From positions 1 through 38,988 of the forward strand of contig DDRC01000252.1 in NCBI GenBank assembly GCA_002342985.1: 38,988 bases of DNA. Reading direction: 5' to 3'. This DNA is from Flavobacteriales bacterium UBA2426. Its GTDB lineage: Bacteria; Bacteroidota; Bacteroidia; Flavobacteriales_F; PHOS-HE28. The position numbers and the translations under genes were made by a program. Positions 17,645 to 28,369 of this stretch are shown here, piece by piece; the first letter of the stretch is position 1; each line of letters begins with the position of its first letter. Under the pieces are notes generated by a model that worked only from the letters and a program-made list of their open reading frames with translations, was not told where the DNA came from and ran no database searches.

Positions 17645-20098
17645 ATGGCTTGCCCTCCCATTCGGCTCATCGGGCCGATTCCTATGCTCGTCGCGCTCTT
17701 CACCGCTTTCCTCGATCCCGATGCAACGCTCGCCCAGCACGATTGCAAGGCGCAGAAGGGACATGCACACGCCGGCGCGGTGAAAGGTGGCGGGCCTGCG
17801 CCATGGCCGTGGGACCTGCTTCATCTCCGAATCGAACTGGACCTGAGCCAGGGCAGCGTGATCTCCGGCCAGTGCGCCTTGACAGCGACCCCGCGCACCG
17901 AAGGCGCCACCCAGTTGCCCCTTCAGCTGCTGGCGCTGAACGTCGACTCGGTGGTGCTGGCAGGCATACCGCTCCCATTCGTGCACGATGGCGAGGACCT
18001 GATGATCGACCTCCCGGGGCCGATCGGCATGCAGGACACCATCACGGTCACGGTCCATTACCGAGGCGACCCTGCATTGGACCCGAGCGGATTCGGTGGC
18101 CTCTACACCACCAGCCAGTACACATACAACCTGGGCGTGGCCTTCCAGAGCGTCCCGCACAGCTACGGACGAGCGTGGTTCCCCTGCGCCGACAACTTCA
18201 CGGAGCGCAGCACCTATGAATTCATCATCACCACGAACTCGGCCTGGAATGCATGGTGCAACGGAACGCTGCTGGGCGAATGGATGCCGGCAGCCGGCAA
18301 GCGCACGCGGCACTGGCGGCTGGACACGGCGATTCCCGCTTACCTCGCCGCAGTAGCCGCCTCCGACTACGTGGTGGTGCGCGACACCCTGCCCAGCCTT
18401 GCGGGCGAGCCGGTGCCCGTTGACCTTGTGGCCAAACCCGGGGACACCACCGCCATGAAGAGCTCCTTCGTCAACCTCCCCATCGCCTTGGCGCGATTCG
18501 AGGAGTGGTTCGGGGCCTACAGGTGGGAACGGATCGGGTACGTGCTCACACCGCTGGGCGCGATGGAGCACGCCACCAGCATCCATTACCCGCAGAGCAT
18601 CGCCAATGGGTCGCTTTCCTACCAGGACATCATGGCCCATGAGCTGGCGCACAGCTGGTTCGGCAACCTCGTGACCTGCGAGCGCGCCGAGGAGATGTAC
18701 ATCAATGAGGGCTTCGCCGAATACCTGAGCTTCCTCTTCATCGAGGCCGTGGAGGGGGAAGCCGCCTACCGGGACCGTGTGCGTGCCAACCACCGCACCA
18801 TGCTGCTCCGCGCCCACCTCGACGACGAAGGCTGGTGGGCACTGGCCGATGTACCGCAGGAATGGACCTACGGCGAGCACTCCTACAACAAGGGCGCGGA
18901 TGTGCTCCATACCCTGCGGAGTTACATGGGCGACAGCCTCTTTCGGGCGGGCCTTACGAGCTTCCTGGATGCCCATGCCCTGCAGCATGTGAACACGGTG
19001 ATGCTGCGCGACCATCTCAACCAGGCCACCGGCCTCGACCTCACCGACTACTTCAACGACTGGATACTGCAACCGGGCTGGGCCGCCTTCGAGGTAGACT
19101 CCATGGACGTGGCCGCGATACCGCTGCCTGACGGCACCTTCCCCACCACTGTCCATGTGCAGCAGAAGCAACGAGGGCCTTCCCAGCCCTACCAGAACGT
19201 TCCCGTCACCCTCTCCTTCATGGCTGCCGATGGCACCACATGGACTGACCCTGAGCCCAAGCTGCTCGGCGGCCCGCAGAGCATGGCCGCTTCCGCACCG
19301 CCCTTCATGCCGCGCTGGGCCATCCTCAACGGCGATGAGCGCATCAGCCTGGCGCAGACCTTCGATGCCGATTCCATCACCGGGCCGGCCACGCGGGTCT
19401 ATGCCAACGCCGACCTTCGCGTAACGGTCAACAGCACCCCCCACCCGTTCGCGCTCCGCGTAGAGGAATACTGGGTGGCCGCAGACCCCGAGGCGGAGGA
19501 GTCGTTCGCCTATGTGGTCTCGCCCGATCGGTACTGGCGCATCCTGGGCAGCATGCCGGAGGGGGCCAGCATCAGTGCGCGCTTCACCTATGACGGGAGG
19601 CCCGCACCCGCGGTATCGTTCGACAGCGGACTTATGCAGCCGTTCAACGGGCTCGCCTTCCGGGAGGACAGCCTGGTGCTGCTATACCGGCCCGATGCGC
19701 ACTGGCCCTGGGTCAGGCACCCGAACCAAACGCTGAATACGGTGGGCAATGCCACCGATCGCTCCGGACGGATCGACATCAATGGCCTGCGTGCGGGCGA
19801 GTACTGCCTGGCGTGGCGCAAGAGCCCGGTGAACGTCGTGGAGACGACCGGAGGCATCACCGCTTGGAACATCCATCCCAACCCTGCGGCGCACTCCACC
19901 ACGGTGAGCACAGGAGGGATGCAGCAGCAAGGCGTCCTCGAACTCTATGATGGACGCGGCCGCCTTGTGCGCTGGCTGCCGATGAATGGCGACTCCGCCG
20001 TGCTCGGCCTCGGGGGACTGGCACGCGGGAACTACCAGCTCCTGTTCTCACCGGCGATGGGCGCCCCCTCCGCTGTGGGCAGGGTGCTGGTTGACTGA
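17645..20098 (+). CDS. Secreted M1-family metallopeptidase with type A T9SS sorting domain
   Basis: The 817-residue product has a signal peptide (about 1-34), an M1 N-terminal beta domain, and a gluzincin catalytic domain. The zinc site is HELAH at 332-336 with the third ligand Glu355, spaced HExxH-x18-E. The exopeptidase motif reads GAMEH (305-309) instead of the textbook GAMEN. The proton-donor region is EHSYNKGADVLH. A long beta-rich region follows, and the C-terminus (from about WNIHPNPAAHSTTVS to LARGNYQLLF) is a type A T9SS sorting domain, so export to the cell surface or medium is likely. The start could also be 17,624 or 17,684; the second would fit the promoter box at 17,633. It is probably an aminopeptidase; the substrate is unknown. 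Confidence 0.88.
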   Translation: MACPPIRLIGPIPMLVALFTAFLDPDATLAQHDCKAQKGHAHAGAVKGGGPAPWPWDLLHLRIELDLSQGSVISGQCALTATPRTEGATQLPLQLLALNVDSVVLAGIPLPFVHDGEDLMIDLPGPIGMQDTITVTVHYRGDPALDPSGFGGLYTTSQYTYNLGVAFQSVPHSYGRAWFPCADNFTERSTYEFIITTNSAWNAWCNGTLLGEWMPAAGKRTRHWRLDTAIPAYLAAVAASDYVVVRDTLPSLAGEPVPVDLVAKPGDTTAMKSSFVNLPIALARFEEWFGAYRWERIGYVLTPLGAMEHATSIHYPQSIANGSLSYQDIMAHELAHSWFGNLVTCERAEEMYINEGFAEYLSFLFIEAVEGEAAYRDRVRANHRTMLLRAHLDDEGWWALADVPQEWTYGEHSYNKGADVLHTLRSYMGDSLFRAGLTSFLDAHALQHVNTVMLRDHLNQATGLDLTDYFNDWILQPGWAAFEVDSMDVAAIPLPDGTFPTTVHVQQKQRGPSQPYQNVPVTLSFMAADGTTWTDPEPKLLGGPQSMAASAPPFMPRWAILNGDERISLAQTFDADSITGPATRVYANADLRVTVNSTPHPFALRVEEYWVAADPEAEESFAYVVSPDRYWRILGSMPEGASISARFTYDGRPAPAVSFDSGLMQPFNGLAFREDSLVLLYRPDAHWPWVRHPNQTLNTVGNATDRSGRIDINGLRAGEYCLAWRKSPVNVVETTGGITAWNIHPNPAAHSTTVSTGGMQQQGVLELYDGRGRLVRWLPMNGDSAVLGLGGLARGNYQLLFSPAMGAPSAVGRVLVD

Positions 20099-20106
20099 GC
20101 CGGGCC

Positions 20107-20961
20107 CTACAGATCGAACGACTGGCGTTCACGCAAAACGCCATCCGTGGCGAAGAGCAGGCTGTACCGTCCCTTGGGCCAGCCGCGCACCGTCATCGCC
20201 ACCTCGATGGTGAAGCGGCCCTTCTCAAGCACGCGGCCATCCTCGATCACGTGCACCGTGCGGCCTGCGGCATCCTTCACAACGATGCTCAGGAGCCCCG
20301 GATGCCGCTGCTGGAACTCCACCGTGCCGGACACGCTCACCGGCTCGTTGCTGAACAGCCTGCCCGGCTCCGGCACAGCGTACGCTGTGGTGTACCACGG
20401 CACCGACTGGCCGGTAACATCGGCCACGAGGCGCCGAAGCGCAAGGGTTGAGCCCGCATCCCCGCCATCGATGGCACTGATCGGATGGCCGTCGCTCACC
20501 GACCAAACGGCCTGCTGCACCGCTTGGTCGGGATAACGGTGCGCGCTGAGGTGCCTCCCCAGCTGCACAAGACGGCCATCAGCTGGGCCTCCCGCCAGAT
20601 ACACGCTCCCCGCTTGAGGGCCTGACTTGGAAGCCTCGCAGCAGAACACCCGGCACCGCACCGCACCGCTGGCACGCGGGGCCAGCACCAGCACCGACTC
20701 CTCCACCACCAGCAGGTCCTGCACGGCACTGTCCTGGCTCGCGAAGCGCCAGCCCGGCGGTATCACCAGACGAAGGGACCGCGCCTGTGGGTTGAAGGCC
20801 TCCACCGACAGCACCTCGCCCGCATGGCCACCTGAGCCGAAGGCGCGCAACTCCACAAGGCCCGAGCGCAGGAGGGAATCGAGCAGCTCCCTTGGGACTC
20901 CGCTCACAGGCCCGGCAGGCATCGCTGCGAGCCCTGCCATCACGATCCAATGCGACTTCAT
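20107..20961 (-). CDS. Secreted protein of unknown function
   Basis: The 284-residue product begins MKSHWIVMAGLAAMPAGPVS, a plausible but short signal peptide. The body is beta-rich with no catalytic motif I recognise. The C-terminal 80 residues (FSNEPVSVSGTVEFQQRHPG, then LSIVVKDAAGRTVHVIEDGR, then GWPKGRYSLLFATDG) resemble Ig-like or T9SS type A sorting-like beta sandwiches, which also describe a self-orienting domain with a G-Y strand at the end, but the match is not strong enough to call a sorting signal. The start at 20,961 was chosen over upstream codons for the signal-peptide-like segment. It runs convergently to the M1 gene with only eight bases between stops, and downstream of eno on the same strand. 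Confidence 0.7.
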   Translation of the reverse strand: MKSHWIVMAGLAAMPAGPVSGVPRELLDSLLRSGLVELRAFGSGGHAGEVLSVEAFNPQARSLRLVIPPGWRFASQDSAVQDLLVVEESVLVLAPRASGAVRCRVFCCEASKSGPQAGSVYLAGGPADGRLVQLGRHLSAHRYPDQAVQQAVWSVSDGHPISAIDGGDAGSTLALRRLVADVTGQSVPWYTTAYAVPEPGRLFSNEPVSVSGTVEFQQRHPGLLSIVVKDAAGRTVHVIEDGRVLEKGRFTIEVAMTVRGWPKGRYSLLFATDGVLRERQSFDL

Positions 20962-20962
20962 T

Positions 20963-20987
20963 CCCGGTAACAACGCATGCCACCGGG
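20963..20987 (-). other. Hairpin between eno and the secreted-protein gene
   Basis: The arms CCCGGT and ACCGGG enclose a 13-base loop in the 56-base gap between the eno stop and the next start. One arm ends one base before the ATG at 20,961, so the structure would sit at the translation start. It lacks a T tract, so termination after eno is not supported. A role in translation is only a guess. Confidence 0.35.
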
Positions 20988-21017
20988 TGATCCGTGCGCA
21001 GGACAAGAACGGGGCCC

Positions 21018-23448
<2,431 letters not shown>

Positions 23449-23869
23449 GACGGGCAGCGGGCGCGAAGATACCCGGCCCTTCGCAAGCGGGCGGGAGGGA
23501 TCTTCCACAGCTGTTGAAAAGGTCAGCGCGGATAAGGGAAAGCCTCTTGTCGAGATTCACTGCCCGGTCGCGGCGGAGCTCCACGGTTTCGGTGCGGGGC
23601 CCATCGCCCTTGGCGCAGAACCGCTCAACGCCCAGGAGGCAGATCCGGCCGGAGCAGGCAGCCCCAATGATGTCTGCGGTGCGCGGACTTGCATTGCCTC
23701 CAGCCGCTTCGATCCATGTGAATGGGGCGGGCTCGCCGATGATGCCATCGGTGATGCGCCCTTTCAGGATGAGCTGGTGGTGGCGCCCAGGCTGAGCATG
23801 CAGCGGCATGGCGCACATCGCCGCGAGCGCAAGGAGTGCAGCGTACCGGATGGAAGGGCCGAGCCGCAT
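23449..23869 (-). pseudogene. Possible decayed secreted-protein ORF between rplQ and carA
   Basis: This gene-poor stretch holds an open frame starting at the ATG at 23,869 with a convincing signal peptide (RYAALLALAAMCAMPLHAQ) followed by LILKGRITDGIIGEPAPF. That second piece resembles the start of carboxypeptidase-regulatory-like domains (KGRVTDxxTGEPLPF). After about 55 residues the resemblance fades, and no stop occurs before 23,138, so the frame would overlap carA by over 300 bases. I therefore see it as a truncated or frameshifted remnant, or as a short gene with a sequencing frameshift. It could also be chance. No promoter box is obvious before it. Confidence 0.35.
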
Positions 23870-23931
23870 CGCTGGACGCGGACGGATGACACTCCCTTGG
23901 GTTGACCATGAACGAATACAGCCCAACGCAA

Positions 23932-23955
23932 AGAGGCGCCCTCTCGAGCGCCTCT
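23932..23955 (-). terminator. Terminator of the ribosomal operon after rplQ
   Basis: In the direction of transcription the arms AGAGGCGC and GCGCCTCT form an 8-base-pair GC-rich stem with an 8-base loop, followed by TTTGCGTT. It starts 21 bases after the rplQ stop. The T tract is short but the position, at the end of the long ribosomal run, supports an intrinsic terminator. carA would then need its own promoter or read-through. Confidence 0.6.
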
Positions 23956-23976
23956 CCGCGAATCTCATTGCGGCGA

Positions 23977-24468
23977 TCACTCGCCCTTGGCCTCCTCGGC
24001 ACCGCCCTCAGCCTTGGCCTCAGCGCCGCCCTCGGCCTTCTTGCCGGTGCTGCGGCGGCTGCGGCGCGTCTTCTTCGCCTCGGCGCCGGCCTTCTCCTTC
24101 ACGTAAACGGTGTTGAAGTCCACCAGTTCGATCATGGCCATCTCAGCCGCATCGCCTAGGCGATTGCCCAGCTTGATGATGCGGGTGTATCCACCGGGAC
24201 GCTCCGCCACCTTGGGGGCCACATCGCGGAAGAGGACCGCCGTTGCCGACTTGTTCTGCAGGTCGGCGAAGACCATGCGGCGGCTGTTCGTGCTGTCGTC
24301 CTTGCTGCGGGTGATGATGGGCTCCACGAACCGGCGCAGCGCGCGGGCCTTGGCCAGCGTGGTCTCGATGCGCTTGTGCTCGATCAGCGAGACGGCCAGG
24401 TTGCTCAGCAGGGCGTCGCGGTGGGCCTTCTTGCGGCCCAAGGCGTTGTTCTTGTTTCCGTGTCTCAT
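23977..24468 (-). CDS. rplQ: 50S ribosomal protein L17
   Basis: The 163-residue product begins [20 protein letters not shown], the L17 signature, and contains [20 protein letters not shown]. The core ends near residue 125 (FNTVYVKEK); after it comes an Ala/Lys/Glu/Gly-rich tail of about 35 residues ([12 protein letters not shown]), the sort of extension common in Bacteroidota L17. The start at 24,468 is the conserved one; 12 more in-frame codons upstream lie in the rpoA-rplQ gap. It is the last gene of the alpha operon, followed by a terminator. Confidence 0.97.
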   Translation of the reverse strand: MRHGNKNNALGRKKAHRDALLSNLAVSLIEHKRIETTLAKARALRRFVEPIITRSKDDSTNSRRMVFADLQNKSATAVLFRDVAPKVAERPGGYTRIIKLGNRLGDAAEMAMIELVDFNTVYVKEKAGAEAKKTRRSRRSTGKKAEGGAEAKAEGGAEEAKGE

Positions 24469-24491
24469 GGTCGTTGACTTTCGCTCGCGTA

Positions 24492-24515
24492 AGTGGCGAC
24501 GCACGCGTCGCCACT
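24492..24515 (-). other. Strong inverted repeat between rpoA and rplQ
   Basis: AGTGGCGACGC and GCGTCGCCACT are perfect 11-base arms around a 2-base centre, filling nearly half of the 51-base gap between the rpoA stop and the rplQ start. In RNA it would fold into a very stable hairpin with a 3-4 base loop. There is no T tract, and rplQ follows, so attenuation, mRNA stabilisation or RNase processing are more likely than termination. Confidence 0.6.
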
Positions 24516-24519
24516 GCGC

Positions 24520-25509
24520 TCACTCTTTATCCAGCTTGTACTTGCTCAGGTTCATCCCGAAGCTCAGGCCTTTGTTCTCCACCAGGTCCTCCAGCTCGGT
24601 GAGGCTCTTCTTGCCGAAGTTGCGGAACTTCAACAGGTCGTTCTTATTGTAGCTCACCAGGTCGCCGAGGGTCTCGATATCGGCGGCCTTCAAGCAGTTC
24701 AGCGCGCGCACGCTCAGGTCCATGTCCACCAGCTTGGTCTTCAGCAGCTGGCGCATGTGCAAGCTGTCCTCGTCGAAGCCCTCCTCCTGCACGCGCTCCT
24801 CGACCTCAAGGCTGATGCGCTCATCGCTGAAGAGCATGAAGTGATGGATCAGGATCTTGGCAGCCTCCTGCAGGGCGTTCTTCGGCGTGATGCTGCCGTC
24901 CGTGACCACCTCGATGGTGAGCTTCTCGTAGTCGGTCTTCTCCTCCACGCGGGTGTTCTCCACCGTGTACTTCACGTTCTTGATGGGCGTGAAGATGGAG
25001 TCGATGAAGATGGTGCCCACCGGGGCGTTGGTCTTGTTCTCGTCAGCAGGGACGTAACCGCGACCCTTCCCGATGGCGAGCTCAACGTGCAGCTTCACGC
25101 CCGGCTCCATGTGGCAGATCACCAGTTCAGGGTTAAGCACTTGGAATCCGGTGGTCTGGCGACCGATATCACCGGCGGTGAAGATGTCCTTGCCGGTGAT
25201 GGTGAGGCTCACCCGCTCGGTGCTGCTGTCCTCCAGCTGGCGGCGGAAGCGCACCTGCTTAAGGTTGAGCACGATCTCGGTCATGTCCTCGATCACTCCC
25301 TTGATGGTGGTGAACTCATGGTCCACGCCGTCGATCCGCACGCTGGTGATGGCGTAGCCCTCCAGGCTGGAGAGCAGGATGCGGCGCAGGGAGTTGCCGA
25401 TGGTGATGCCATAGCCGGGCTCAAGCGGCCGGAACTCGAAGGTGCCGCGCTTGTCATCGGATTCGATCATCGTGACCTTGTCGGGCCGCTGGAATTCGAG
25501 AATGGGCAT
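24520..25509 (-). CDS. rpoA: RNA polymerase subunit alpha
   Basis: The 329-residue product has the assembly domain ([20 protein letters not shown], about residues 25-45), the linker, and the C-terminal helix-hairpin-helix domain that contacts UP elements and activators ([20 protein letters not shown] and [19 protein letters not shown]). Length is normal. The start at 25,509 gives [14 protein letters not shown]; a frame extending to 25,683 overlaps rpsD and is rejected. It lies in the standard rpsD-rpoA-rplQ order. Confidence 0.97.
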   Translation of the reverse strand: MPILEFQRPDKVTMIESDDKRGTFEFRPLEPGYGITIGNSLRRILLSSLEGYAITSVRIDGVDHEFTTIKGVIEDMTEIVLNLKQVRFRRQLEDSSTERVSLTITGKDIFTAGDIGRQTTGFQVLNPELVICHMEPGVKLHVELAIGKGRGYVPADENKTNAPVGTIFIDSIFTPIKNVKYTVENTRVEEKTDYEKLTIEVVTDGSITPKNALQEAAKILIHHFMLFSDERISLEVEERVQEEGFDEDSLHMRQLLKTKLVDMDLSVRALNCLKAADIETLGDLVSYNKNDLLKFRNFGKKSLTELEDLVENKGLSFGMNLSKYKLDKE

Positions 25510-25577
25510 GGTTGGGTTGTTCGTGTGTTCGTTCGTCAGTGGATGCTCCTCCGCCTCGTTCGTGCCCCAAGGGCGGA

Positions 25578-26183
25578 TTACTTCGAGTACAGTTCCACGA
25601 TGAGCTGCTCGCGGATGTTCTCGGGGATCTGCGCACGCTCGGGCATGGCGATCACCTTGCCGGTCATGCTCGCAGGGTTCCACTCGAGCCAGTCGAAGCG
25701 CCTGCTGCTCACGTTCACGCTGTTGGTGATGGTCTCAAGCGAGCGGCTCTTCTCGCGCACGGCCACGCTCTGTCCGGGCCTGAGCGTATAGCTGGGCACG
25801 TTCACCACCTGGCCGTCCACCGTGATGTGGCCATGGCTCACCAGCTGACGGGCGGCACGCCGGGTGGGCGCAACCCCCAGGCGGAACACCGTATTATCGA
25901 GCCGGGCCTCGCAGAGCTGAAGCAGCACCTCACCGGTGATGCCCTTCTTGCTGGCGGCCGTGTGGAACATCTTCTCGAACTGCCGCTCAAGGATGCCGTA
26001 GGTGTACTTGGCCTTCTGCTTCTCGCGCAGCTGGGTGGAGTATTCGCTGTCCTTCTTGCGCCGCTTGCTCGGGCCGTGCTGGCCGGGGGCATGGGGCTTG
26101 CGCTCCATCCACTTGTCGGGGCCGAGGATGGCCTCGCTGAATTTGCGGGCGATGCGGGTCTTGGGTCCAGTGTAACGTGCCAT
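25578..26183 (-). CDS. rpsD: 30S ribosomal protein S4
   Basis: The 201-residue product starts [20 protein letters not shown] and contains the S4 RNA-binding domain (about 90-155, with [20 protein letters not shown] and [17 protein letters not shown]). It is a primary 16S rRNA binder; in E. coli it also represses the alpha operon, but whether that holds in Bacteroidota is not known to me. The N-terminal zinc-binding cysteines of the C+ form are absent. The start at 26,183 is the conserved one, not the upstream ATG at 26,240. Confidence 0.97.
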   Translation of the reverse strand: MARYTGPKTRIARKFSEAILGPDKWMERKPHAPGQHGPSKRRKKDSEYSTQLREKQKAKYTYGILERQFEKMFHTAASKKGITGEVLLQLCEARLDNTVFRLGVAPTRRAARQLVSHGHITVDGQVVNVPSYTLRPGQSVAVREKSRSLETITNSVNVSSRRFDWLEWNPASMTGKVIAMPERAQIPENIREQLIVELYSK

Positions 26184-26226
26184 GGTCTTCGTTTTGGGTG
26201 CGGCCTTCGTTTCCCGCACCGACAGC

Positions 26227-26249
26227 GGAGCGTGCGTCAATCACGCTCC
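26227..26249 (-). other. Hairpin between rpsK and rpsD
   Basis: The arms GGAGCGTG and CACGCTCC (8 bases each, perfect) flank a 7-base loop in the 83-base gap between rpsK and rpsD. No T tract follows it in the direction of transcription. It could be a regulatory mRNA structure before rpsD, whose product is the regulator of this operon in other phyla, but that link is only an inference. Confidence 0.45.
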
Positions 26250-26266
26250 TACAGGTTGATTTATGG

Positions 26267-26674
26267 TTAAACGCGGCGCTTCTTGGGCGGACGGCAGCCG
26301 TTGTGGGGCATAGGGGTTATGTCGACGATCTCGGTGACCTCCACGCCGTTGTTGTGCAGGGCGCGGATGGCGCTCTCGCGCCCGCTCCCGGGGCCCTTCA
26401 CGAACACCTTGACCTTGCGGAGGCCCAGTTCGAAGGCCTCGCGTGCCGCCTCTTCGGCGCTCACCTGGCCCGCGTACGGCGTGTTCTTCTTGCTGCCGCG
26501 GAAGCCCTGCTTGCCGGAGGACGACCAGCTGATCACCTCGCCCTTGTTGTTGGTGAGGCTGATGATGAGGTTGTTGAACGAGGCTTGGATGTGGGCCTGG
26601 CCGAAGGCCTCCACCACCACGTTCTTCTTCTTCTTCTTGCCGGAAGCGGCGCCTTTCTCTTGCTGCTTTGCCAT
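26267..26674 (-). CDS. rpsK: 30S ribosomal protein S11
   Basis: The 135-residue product has a lysine-rich N-terminus (KKKKKNVV) and then the S11 core: [40 protein letters not shown] and the C-terminal [21 protein letters not shown]11 forms part of the mRNA exit channel with S7 and S18. Length is slightly above E. coli S11 because of the N-terminal tail, as usual in Bacteroidota. It lies between rpsM and rpsD. The 71-base rpsM-rpsK gap contains a weak nested inverted repeat (GTCAGC at 26,707 with GCTGAC at 26,724). Confidence 0.97.
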   Translation of the reverse strand: MAKQQEKGAASGKKKKKNVVVEAFGQAHIQASFNNLIISLTNNKGEVISWSSSGKQGFRGSKKNTPYAGQVSAEEAAREAFELGLRKVKVFVKGPGSGRESAIRALHNNGVEVTEIVDITPMPHNGCRPPKKRRV

Positions 26675-26745
26675 GTCTGTTCAGTTGTCGGTGTCCGTTG
26701 CCGGCGGTCAGCAGCTGCCGACGGCTGACAACGGGCGGCTGATTC

Positions 26746-27123
26746 TTACTTGGTCGCCTTCTTCTTGTTGGCCACGGTCTTGCGCTTGCCCTTGCGGGTC
26801 CGGCTGTTGGTGCGGGTGCGCTGTCCGCGCACGGGCAAACCGCTGCGGTGCCGCTGGCCGCGCCAGCTGCCGATGTCCACCAAGCGCTTGATGCTGAGCT
26901 GCACTTCGCTGCGCAGCGCGCCCTCCACCTTCACATGCTCGTTGATGTGCTGGCGGATGCGGGCCTGCTCCTCATCGGTCCAGTCCTCCACCTTGGTGTC
27001 GGGATCCACACCGCTCTTCTGGAGGATGTCCAGCGCTGTGCTGCGGCCGATGCCGTAGATGTAGGTGAGGCCGATGCAGCCCCGTTTGCTCTTGGGTAGG
27101 TCGATGCCTGCGATACGTGCCAT
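26746..27123 (-). CDS. rpsM: 30S ribosomal protein S13
   Basis: The 125-residue product starts [20 protein letters not shown] and carries the helix-turn-helix pair typical of S13 ([20 protein letters not shown]) and the basic tail ([19 protein letters not shown]), which contacts the tRNAs and the bridges to the large subunit. Size is normal. It follows rpmJ after 13 bases. There is no Shine-Dalgarno upstream of its ATG. Confidence 0.97.
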   Translation of the reverse strand: MARIAGIDLPKSKRGCIGLTYIYGIGRSTALDILQKSGVDPDTKVEDWTDEEQARIRQHINEHVKVEGALRSEVQLSIKRLVDIGSWRGQRHRSGLPVRGQRTRTNSRTRKGKRKTVANKKKATK

Positions 27124-27136
27124 GCTCGTGCGTTTA

Positions 27137-27253
27137 TCAGCCCTGACGCTGCTTGAACTTCGGGTTCTTCTTGTTGATGATGTACAGGCGCCCTTTGCGG
27201 CGGACGATCTTGCAGTCCGCCGAGCGCTTCTTGAGGGAGGCCCTGACCTTCAT
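27137..27253 (-). CDS. rpmJ: 50S ribosomal protein L36 (zinc-free type)
   Basis: A 38-residue gene, too short for standard ORF lists, reads [20 protein letters not shown] then [18 protein letters not shown]. It is the normal L36 length. Of the four zinc ligands of the classical form (three Cys and one His) only one Cys, in SADC, remains, so this is a C- variant that does not bind zinc, as is usual in Flavobacteriia. It lies between infA and rpsM, the conserved place. It is one of the few ribosomal genes in this half with an AGGA just upstream (AGGAAACC before the ATG). Confidence 0.96.
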   Translation of the reverse strand: MKVRASLKKRSADCKIVRRKGRLYIINKKNPKFKQRQG

Positions 27254-27267
27254 GGTTTCCTGTGTTC

Positions 27268-27489
27268 TTAGCTCTTGTATCGGAAGGTGATGCGGCCTTT
27301 GCTCAGGTCATACGGGCTCATCTCCACCTTCACCTTGTCGCCGGGCAGGATCCGGATGTAGTGCATCCGCATCTTCCCGCTGATGTGTGCGATGATCACG
27401 TGACCGTTCTCCAGCTCGACACGGAACATGGCATTGCTCAGCGCCTCCTTGATGACGCCGTCCTGCTCTATGGTCCCCGTCTTGCTCAT
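27268..27489 (-). CDS. infA: Translation initiation factor IF-1
   Basis: The 73-residue product [20 protein letters not shown] is an OB-fold protein with the family segments [33 protein letters not shown] and [15 protein letters not shown]-1 occupies the ribosomal A site during initiation. The frame is open further upstream to 27,579, but the start at 27,489 gives the normal length. It lies between map and rpmJ, with GGAAGG directly before the ATG, too close to act as a normal Shine-Dalgarno. Confidence 0.97.
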   Translation of the reverse strand: MSKTGTIEQDGVIKEALSNAMFRVELENGHVIIAHISGKMRMHYIRILPGDKVKVEMSPYDLSKGRITFRYKS

Positions 27490-27559
27490 CCTTCCGTTCG
27501 TTCTCTTGTTCGTTTCCTCTCCGTTTCCGCTCCCCGCATCATGGCGCCTTCTTGCGCCC

Positions 27560-28366
27560 TTATGCGGTGATCGATTCACCTTTCGACTTCAGCACATCCT
27601 CGATGTAGCTGAATGTTGACAAGACCTCTGCCTTTCCCGGGCGCACCGCCACGTTGTGCTCGTAGTGCGCGCTGGGCTTGCCATCGCGCGTCACCACCGT
27701 CCATCCGTCGCCCAGCTGCTTCACCTCCTTCACGCCCATGTTGATCATGGGCTCGATGGCGAGCACCATGCCGGTGCGCAGCCTCACGCCGTGCCCGCGG
27801 CGGCCGTAGTTCGGCACTTCCGGCGCCTCGTGGAGCCTGCGGCCCACGCCGTGCCCCACCAGCTCCCGCACCACGCTGTAGCCATTGGCTTCCGCGTGCT
27901 GCTGGATGGCGTGCCCGATGTCACCCGTGCGGTTGTTCTCGATCGCCGCCTCGATGCCCCTTTCCAGGCACTCGCGCGTCACCTGCAACAGGCGCCGCAC
28001 CGGCTCGGCCACTTCGCCCACCGTGAAGGTGAAGGCGCTGTCGCCGTAGAACCCGTTCATCAGCACGCCGCAGTCCACGCTGGCCACATCGCCATCGCGC
28101 AGCGTGCGCTGGCCCGGGAGGCCATGCACCACCTCCTCGTTCACGCTGATCAACAGCGTGCTCGGGCAGTCGTACAGGCCCTTGAAGCCGGGCACCGCGC
28201 CATTGTCGCGGATGAACTCCTCCGCAAGGCGGTCGAGCTCACCGGTGGTGACGCCGGGCGCGATGCGCTTCGCCACTTCGGCCAAGGTCTTCCCAACAAG
28301 CAAAGAACTCTCTCTCAGCACTGCGATCTCGTCATCGCTCAGATGGACCAGGGGCTTGCTCCCCAT
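27560..28366 (-). CDS. map: Type I methionine aminopeptidase
   Basis: The 268-residue product is a pita-bread fold peptidase that removes N-terminal methionine. The five metal ligands are all visible: Asp98 and Asp109 ([15 protein letters not shown]), His172 ([10 protein letters not shown]), Glu205 ([10 protein letters not shown]) and Glu236 (HYEHNV). Length matches bacterial type I enzymes. It begins three bases after the secY stop, so it is part of the same transcript, in the order secY-map-infA common in Bacteroidota. Confidence 0.96.
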   Translation of the reverse strand: MGSKPLVHLSDDEIAVLRESSLLVGKTLAEVAKRIAPGVTTGELDRLAEEFIRDNGAVPGFKGLYDCPSTLLISVNEEVVHGLPGQRTLRDGDVASVDCGVLMNGFYGDSAFTFTVGEVAEPVRRLLQVTRECLERGIEAAIENNRTGDIGHAIQQHAEANGYSVVRELVGHGVGRRLHEAPEVPNYGRRGHGVRLRTGMVLAIEPMINMGVKEVKQLGDGWTVVTRDGKPSAHYEHNVAVRPGKAEVLSTFSYIEDVLKSKGESITA

Positions 28367-28369
28367 GGT

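Noticed and set aside
17555..19444. Long minus-strand frame opposite the M1 peptidase
   Set aside because: It is antisense to a peptidase with an intact zinc site and sorting domain; the product looks like translated antisense sequence (His/Val/Gly/Arg-rich) with no family.
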